Of a DNA stretch of 64,000 nucleotides, positions 57,990 to 64,000 are shown piece by piece (position 1 is the stretch's first letter; every line of letters starts with the position of its first letter). Both the position numbers and the translations under genes were made by a program. The notes under the pieces were generated by a model. That model made no database searches, was not told the origin of the DNA, and worked only from the letters and a program-made list of their open reading frames with translations. The stretch lies in contig CM034539.1 in the NCBI GenBank assembly GCA_020002185.1, forward strand, positions 32,935,918 to 32,999,917. The letters run 5' to 3'. This DNA is from Paraescarpia echinospica (lineage: Eukaryota > Annelida > Polychaeta > Sabellida > Siboglinidae).

Positions 57990-58450
57990 AATACAAATGT
58001 GTGATGAAAACCAAAAGCATATCGCGTAAGCTCATTGAAAAGATGCTCTGTTTATGTGTGATCCTAGCATACCTGTATGACCTAGAGACTTTGGCAATGA
58101 CAAAAAAAAACAGGAGAGGGTACATGTTTGCAAAAAATAACTTGGTCCGAGGAATTGACGGAATGACAAAAATCAATCAGCGAAGATTGGCGGAGCTGAA
58201 AGAGGAGGTTTTAAGCCGATGAGGTGTGGGCTCGACATGTGGAGAGAATGGGAGTAGAACGGTCGGCAAAGAAAGCAGATGTCCGGAGAGTGGATGGAAA
58301 AGGAGGCGAGGACGACCTAGACTGCGATGCGAGGATTGTGTAAAGAGGGGGCTTGGGAGAGGAGTGAAAAATGAGAGCGAAAGATAAAGGCGGTTGGTGG
58401 AAACAACAGTGCAAGAACCTTGATGGGGAGAGAAAAAAGAAAAATCGAGG
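57990..58450 (+). mobile_element. RTE-like LINE C-terminal fragment
   Basis: Reads LETLAMTKKNRR, NNLVRGIDGMTKINQRRLAEL and, in another frame, RRVDGKGGRGRPRLRCEDC, the conserved tail of RTE-like LINE proteins. A frameshift lies near 58200. Confidence 0.75.
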
Positions 58451-58711
58451 ATCAGTATCGAGGCCAGCTTCACCCCAGACAGACAGGGAAAGAAGAGGAA
58501 AACAACAAGGGCCTACACTATTTGTGTTAGCGAGTTGTCGAGCCGTAATGGATACATTGCAGGTTTGCATGTTCGCAAAATAACCTGAAATGAAACTAAC
58601 GAGCAAACAACGAACGGATGAAGCTCTTCTAACTATGTTGCGGTCATAAATGGATACACGTAATACGTGCTTAGTGGAAACATAACAGACAAACATACAA
58701 TGAACATGTTA

Positions 58712-58717
58712 CTATAT
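58712..58717 (-). terminator. candidate polyadenylation signal for gene A
   Basis: AATAAA on the minus strand about 400 bp beyond the gene A stop. Another lies near 58940. Not tested. Confidence 0.3.
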
Positions 58718-59113
58718 TTATTGACAGAAATCCGTGCCATAAAGTACATCAGATCACAAGATCAGTTAAAAGCGACACATTAGCCAGTATTTATTGCTAT
58801 GCTATATGAATGCTCATTGGTGAATGAACTAGTCGCATTTCAACAATACCTATGCATTCCAAATATTAATACTATAGGTACTACAAGTGAATATGCATTT
58901 GTCATATTACGTAAAATGCCGAAACTGTTAAATTTATTTACAGCGCATGGCTATATATATATAGGCACTACATTGTGACTACCAGCAGGTTTTGTGCAAT
59001 GTATATGCACTGCAAAGCTAAAGACGCGCTTTCTTGCTTGTTATCTTCTTCGGTTATCGTAAAGTCTCCGAATGGTTTGGTCTTCACCCGACGCCTTCTT
59101 TCATACCATGTGT

Positions 59114-59147
59114 CTACGCTCGGTTGTCCAGCAATGTGGGGCATGTC
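59114..59147 (-). CDS. gene A terminal exon
   Basis: Acceptor CTCGCAG. Ten codons (TCPTLLDNRA) and TAG. It supplies the last ShKT cysteine. Confidence 0.72.
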
Positions 59148-61424
59148 CTGCGAGAAACATCGAACATATCAAGCATGACTTCTTAAAATAACGTCCTGCT
59201 AAAGACACCAGTAGATCGAACATTACAAGCATGACGTTGTTTATATATAATAATAATGGGGTGAGTCGGCTGTTACTAGGTATCGTTTTCACTCTAAATA
59301 TCGTCAATTCCGTAAAATACATACCGGTTCTCCATAAATGTCGCTCTAAGATGCATATACGTAAATACGGATAGAACTGCGTCCACTAAAGGCAAATTGT
59401 AAAGTTTTAGACATTTAACACTTTAACTTTAAACATTTAAACAAGTTTAACTACTAAGAGGAATGAGATGATTCATGGCCTTCCTCGCTCCGATGGACAG
59501 AATAGAGTTACTGTTCTAAACATTACGTTAAAAAATTACAGCTTTAACGTGCATTGTAATCTAGCAATATAAGAACAGGTGTAACTTAACATGACAGGGA
59601 AATACTACATGTGTTACAGTAAGTGTACCATGACAGGGAAATACTACATGTGTTACAGTAAGTGTACCATGACAGGGAAATACTACATGTGTTACAGTAA
59701 GTGTTCCATGACATGGTTGAAGTGAAGAAAACACTGCGTGTTATATGCACTTTCGCACCGCTTCAAACCAATAGCTCGAACTGTATTTCGGCAGATACAA
59801 GTTAAACATATAAGTCAATTCGTTCGAAGCTTGGAACTTATAGCTGGAACAGTTTATTGAATTACTCACCCACACGTTACCGGACAGTATTTCTTGAAAA
59901 CTGGACCCCAGTAAGGACAACCGCATAGATTGTTCTTTATTATGTATTCATTTGTGCACATGAAGTTAATGCCGCGGTTAATGAATGATCCAGAGTAGTC
60001 AACGCATCCACCTGCATCAACAAAGGAAGCATTTTATAACGTATGTCAGCCGAAACATTCGCGCTATAAGTAACCTTTCCCTACCGGTCGTGGATACCTA
60101 ATTGCCCCAAATACATGTAGATTGGACCTTGTCTCTGCTTACGTTGGGAATAGGTCTACACACATTGCTATTGCATTTTTGTGGAATTCGAATGTATTCA
60201 TATATTTGCATCACATTGGTTTTGAAAAAGTAGTCATGTTATTTGGCTAGGAAACATTTTTGTACATATATCATTAGGAATGTATCAATCATTTATTGTG
60301 CCCAAGCTAAAAGCAAGTGGCCCACTTGCTTTCGGCTTGTGCGCACTAAAGGTCAGACAGAAAACAGTGGAAACAACTCTTCATGTCACCATGTTAAGAG
60401 GATGGCATAAGTAATGTTATATATTATAATGAATCACGGCAAAACGTACGGAACTGCTATTACAAAGAGGTAAATGAAAAATACAACATATTTAGTATGG
60501 AACCCATCCCCGGTCTCCCCTGAGTCATGTTGTTTTGTTATTGATTAGCAATTAGGCCTATTTATAATGGTTCGTTTGATCGTAAAGAGTAAGCAATTAG
60601 TTTCAGTTAGCTAACACTGCCTATGTGCGTGTTGTACTTACAGTCGGCGGCACTGTATCCATCAGGGCAATTGCAAGAACAGGTGGCAGGAACAAACGTG
60701 CCGCCGTTCTTGCACTCCGATATCGGGCACGCTATCAACGAAGAAGAATACAACTTTATCATGCATATCTTGATATCACGTGTCCATATAGGCCTAACTA
60801 CAACTTTTCTACATTTAGCATCCAGTTCTGTTACTAATATTGTTCGTATCTTCCAGTTCTTCAAATGTTGTAAGCGAAAACAGCGTTATTAAATCTGTAT
60901 TTTCCAAGCCACTTAATACCTTCAACAAGCTTTATTTCCATAAAATATATTTGTGATTACGTTTTTTTTAAATGAAACTCATATCACATCAAAATCACAC
61001 TCTATATGACCCAATTAAAATATGTCTCCCATAAAGATGCAATAATTCACTGTGATAAAAGCATAACTTTAACAATAACTAAGGTATGTTCATAATAACT
61101 ATTTGCCAACTCAAACAAGAGGATGCGCTTCCAGAAGCCACGAACCTCCACAATCGCCACCAATCCACCCGCCTGTGCATTGACATCCACACTCATTAGT
61201 GAGTACGCCTCCATTCTTGCATTCTTTAACGGCACATTCTGAAGTGAACACATATCACGATAAGTTAACCGTGTTATATTATTATAATTAGGTGCACTTT
61301 CGCGTGGCAGACGTGATGTGCTTCACGTCTGTTTCGCTTGTGTGCCATTCCACGAAATGTAACATAATTGTTCGTTTTTAGAAGTAATATTAATCAATTT
61401 ATAAATAAATAAAAAAAACTAAGT

Positions 61425-61460
<36 letters not shown>

Positions 61461-61992
61461 AATTATTTATTTATATTATATATATATATATATATATATA
61501 TTATTATAATGTTTTATACGTCTTAAAAAGTGCGCGTGCGTGCATGCATGTGGGCGTTCATGTATGAGTATGCAACCACTGTTTCACTGATATAGCCAAA
61601 TATATTTGTATTTCAATAAAAATAAAAATAAATATAATAACATCAACATCCAAGAATAACCAATATTTCCTAGGATACAAATAGTTCGGCGGCATGAGAC
61701 GTTTTAAAATAGTTTGGTTATCTTGTAATTAGAACGCATTTTCATGCGCAACATGAATCGGTTATGTTACATTTGTTACATTCTTTCATTTCGGAGTGGA
61801 TACAACAAACTATAGCTATTAATATATTTTAGGAATTCATATCAATTCGATTAACAGCCATATCAGTGGCATTTTCAGTATCAAACATATGACCATGTTG
61901 TGTGTTTCATGTTACATTACTGTGATTACTTTGCCACTGCTTCGACTGTTGTGATTTCTGCTATAGATTGCCAGGGTGGATGCATGCATGCA

Positions 61993-62041
<49 letters not shown>

Positions 62042-63743
62042 TGGCGAAGATACTCACCGCAGTAACTGCATGTGACGGGACAATTTGTTTTCATAAAGTT
62101 CAGGTTCCACGGTTCGTAATTCTCGCTCGGACATATTCCACTCGACTGTTCTTTGTAGGCTGGACAATATGTAATTTTGTCTCTGCAAGCGCCTTGAGAC
62201 AAGAGTCCTGAAATAGAACAGTTTCATCACAACAGAGCGAGTGCCTGTGCTGGCATAGTCGACCGGTGGTGGCTACTCGGGTTGTTGCAACTGTAGTGGC
62301 GGTTGTCGTTGTTATGGCTGTTGTGTGTGTTGTGGATGTTGTAGCTGCTGTAGTTGTCGTGGTTGTTGTGGTTGTTGTGGTTGTTGTAGCAGCTGTAGTT
62401 GTCGTGGTTGTTGTGGTTGTTGTGGATGTTGTAGCTGCTGTAGTTGTCGTGGTTGTTGTGGTTGTTGTGGATGGTGTAGCTGCTGTAGTTGTCGTGGTTG
62501 TTGTGGTTGTTGTGGTTGTTGTAGCAGCTGTAGTTGTCGCGGTTGTTGTGGTTGTTATGGGTGCTGTGGCGGTTGTTGTAGATGTTTGTGTAGTTGTTGT
62601 TGAGGATGTTGTCGCTGTCGCGATTTTTTTAGTTCTTATAGTTGCTGTGGTTGCTCCGGTTGCTGTAGTTGTTGTTGCTGGTGTGGATGTTGTGTTATTG
62701 TTGCTGCTGTTGATGTTAAATTGTGGTTGTTGTGGTTGGTGTGGCTGTCGATTTCACAGTTGGCTACTACATCGGCGGAACCAATGTTGTCGTTGTCGTC
62801 ATGTTTCCAGTGTGGACTACAATTGTTTTTGGTTGTGTGTGTGCGTGTGCATGTGCGTGTGTCTCTGTGTGTGTGCATGTGCATGTGCGGACAAATAGGT
62901 GTGCGTATGCATGTGCGTGTGCAAGTGTGTGTACGTGTGAGTGTGTGTGTGTGCGTGTGTGTACGCGTGTGCGTATGTGTGCGTGTGCGTGAGCGTGTGC
63001 GTGTGTCTGTTTGTGTGTGTATGCGCGCGTTGGTGTGTCTATTTACAGTCAGCGTCATTTAGTACTAATGGTTCCATAAGCTATTAACAAATGTATACAT
63101 GTATTCGTACACCTGAGTGAACTGGAGCAACGCAGAGGGAACGTACTTCCCCAGGTTCAAAACGGCAATCTCTTACTTGAGAATCGGACACTTTAACCGC
63201 TATAATTCCGATGTTAGCTACTATTTGTGCTGGTAACGTACATTACATTGGCGCTGACAGAACAACAACAATAACAGAAACTGCACGTTTGTGTAAGAAT
63301 AACTGAGTTCGAAGAATCACAAGAATAAAGAGGATTGATAAGCGAAGGAAGAACGAAAGAGGTTGGGTTGGAATGCAACCTAACAAGACGACCGGTGAGA
63401 TCCCTGATGACTTTGATACGCCATTTGGCAACGATGGATGCAGGAAAACGTGCAAAGAGAACAAAGGCGGAACAACTCCTAGAACGGACAGGAAGGCAAG
63501 ACTACAACTGAGATGGGACTGTGTGAGAAGGGACATGAGACGATCGGGTGAGGATGAAAGATGGAGGCAGAATTGACGAACACTCACCATCAGGGGCGCA
63601 GTATCCCCACTTTCCGTATATTGTCTTGCACCAAGGCATCTCTCCGTCGTAGCTCTCGATGCATTTGCTGTAGGTTGCTCCATTGTATGTGAAGGGGAAC
63701 AGACAGATTTCTCCGCTGGACGTGCCACCGAATGTCCAAACAG
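59114..63743 (-). CDS. secreted FN2-ShKT-EGF-EGF-ShKT protein, gene A (5' beyond window)
   Basis: Minus-strand paralogue of gene B. Exons in order: 63743-63588 (FN2), 62207-62058 (ShKT 1), 61238-61146 (EGF 1), 60731-60642 (EGF 2), 60011-59870 (ShKT 2), 59147-59114 (terminal). All junctions are in phase. FN2 has ICLFPFTYNGATYSKC and KWGYC. ShKT 1 has CRDKITYC and CPVTCSYC. EGF 1 has CAVKECKNGG and EGF 2 has CPISECKNGG. ShKT 2 has GCVD and CPVTCG plus a final TC supplied by the terminal exon, with one extra cysteine. Symmetric phase-1 exons suggest module shuffling. Extracellular function is inferred from module type. Ligand unknown. The signal peptide exon would lie beyond 64000. Confidence 0.87.
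59592..59710. repeat. 39-bp tandem repeat
   Basis: Three near-perfect copies starting CATGACAGGGAAATACTAC, in the last intron of gene A. Confidence 0.9.
59870..60011 (-). CDS. gene A exon: ShKT 2
   Basis: 142 bp, phase 1 to 2. Acceptor GATGCAG, donor GTGAGT. GCVDYSGSF, FMCTNEY, LCGCPYWGPVF, YCPVTCG. Confidence 0.88.
60642..60731 (-). CDS. gene A exon: EGF 2
   Basis: 90 bp. Acceptor GTTGATAG, donor GTAAGT. CPISECKNGGTFVPATC, CPDGYSAAD with the final Cys codon split T|GT. Confidence 0.9.
61146..61238 (-). CDS. gene A exon: EGF 1
   Basis: 93 bp. Acceptor TCACTTCAG, donor GTTCGT (unusual, conserved in gene B). CAVKECKNGGVLTNEC, CQCTGGWIGGDC. Confidence 0.83.
61420..61502. repeat. (TA)n microsatellite
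   Basis: TA tracts in two blocks within the intron after ShKT 1 of gene A. Confidence 0.9.
61977..62041. repeat. (TGCG)n tetranucleotide repeat
   Basis: ATGC units then about 14 TGCG units, ending 16 bp from the ShKT 1 donor in gene A. Confidence 0.95.
62058..62207 (-). CDS. gene A exon: ShKT 1
   Basis: 150 bp. Acceptor CTATTTCAG, donor GTGAGT. GLLSQGACRDKITYC, GICPSENYEPWNL, NCPVTCSYC. Confidence 0.92.
62265..62740. repeat. GTT/GTG trinucleotide minisatellite
   Basis: Trinucleotide-based repeat with a higher-order unit containing GTAGCTGCTGTAGTTGTCGT. Gives poly-Val and Cys/Gly frames that are artefacts. Confidence 0.93.
62835..63030. repeat. (GT)n-rich microsatellite
   Basis: Interrupted GT/GC dinucleotide repeat. 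Confidence 0.9.
63385..63577 (+). mobile_element. RTE-like LINE C-terminal fragment
   Basis: Forward frame ends with RKARLQLRWDCVRRDMRRSG and a stop (TGA), resembling the RPRLRW-DCV tail at 58300. It lies next to the FN2 exon of gene A. Confidence 0.6.
63588..63743 (-). CDS. gene A exon: fibronectin type II
   Basis: 156 bp, phase 1 to 1. Acceptor GTGCTACAG, donor GTGAGT. VWTFGGTSSGEICLFPFTY, CIESYDGEMPWC, KWGYCAPD. Confidence 0.92.
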
Positions 63744-64000
63744 CTGTAGCACATAAAATATATCGGGTGAACGCGATGCTGAAGACGAATATTTCAGCGT
63801 GATGGGTATTGGTTGTGCTTGAATTGAAATTACATAAACATTGTTAACGATGTCCAACATTACTCCCATTTCGACCTGGAGACCCTCCAACACTATCACC
63901 TGTCGATCTCGAAAATCGTCAACATTATCCCCTGCTTCGACTTGAAAGCTTTAACAGCAATCCCCTCGCGCCTTAACCGGGAACATCTCCAATTCTACCC

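Noticed and set aside
62266..62898. Poly-Val and Cys/Gly-rich frames of up to 210 codons
   Set aside because: GTT/GTG trinucleotide repeat. The true gene is on the other strand and this is its intron.

Overview
This is eukaryotic DNA from a bilaterian animal. The genes have introns with good GT-AG junctions, several LINE clades (CR1-like, L2-like, RTE-like) and tRNA-derived SINEs are present, there are Ty3/gypsy remnants, and microsatellites are abundant. The gene families fit a marine invertebrate: neuronal-type nicotinic receptor subunits, secreted FN2/ShKT/EGF proteins and an F5/8C-EGF pseudogene. I cannot resolve the phylum. No prokaryotic features, CRISPR arrays or canonical tRNA/rRNA genes were found.

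Layout. 1-5.1 kb is a 12-bp satellite whose decayed end is interrupted by a CR1-like LINE. From 6.56 to 18.22 kb (+) is a complete eight-exon nicotinic acetylcholine receptor alpha-type subunit gene (609 codons plus stop by my splicing). Its introns hold LINE and SINE fragments, an inverted pair of 87-bp tandem arrays and a gypsy gag-protease relic. From 20.94 to 30.11 kb (+) is a tandem paralogue with the same eight exons and the same intron phases (508 codons plus stop). A 29-bp minisatellite runs into its exon 2 splice acceptor. From 31.0 to 41.7 kb is a graveyard: an EGF/F5-8C pseudogene, a decayed transposon-type ORF family split by a nest of LINE fragments, further LINE 3' ends and two copies of a short interspersed repeat.

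The right third (42.5-63.7 kb) holds two tandem minus-strand genes. Each encodes, in order, fibronectin type II, ShKT, EGF, EGF and ShKT modules and a short terminal exon. Exon sizes and phases match between copies, and the cysteine codons split across introns agree. The copy at 42.5-51.2 kb lacks recognised 5' exons. The copy at 59.1-63.7 kb runs off the right edge. Their introns contain a Ty3/gypsy fragment with a probable LTR and primer-binding site, a 90-bp ACGT-rich tandem repeat and long dinucleotide tracts. A second CR1-like LINE copy, SINE and RTE-like fragments lie between the two genes.

How the genes fit together. The two receptor subunits have the features of cation-selective, ligand-binding alpha subunits and could co-assemble in pentamers. 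They share a conserved 33-bp block about 135-140 bp upstream of the start codon, which suggests common regulation. The FN2/ShKT/EGF proteins look extracellular. Nothing in the sequence links them functionally to the receptors beyond proximity. Both loci show local tandem duplication followed by divergence.
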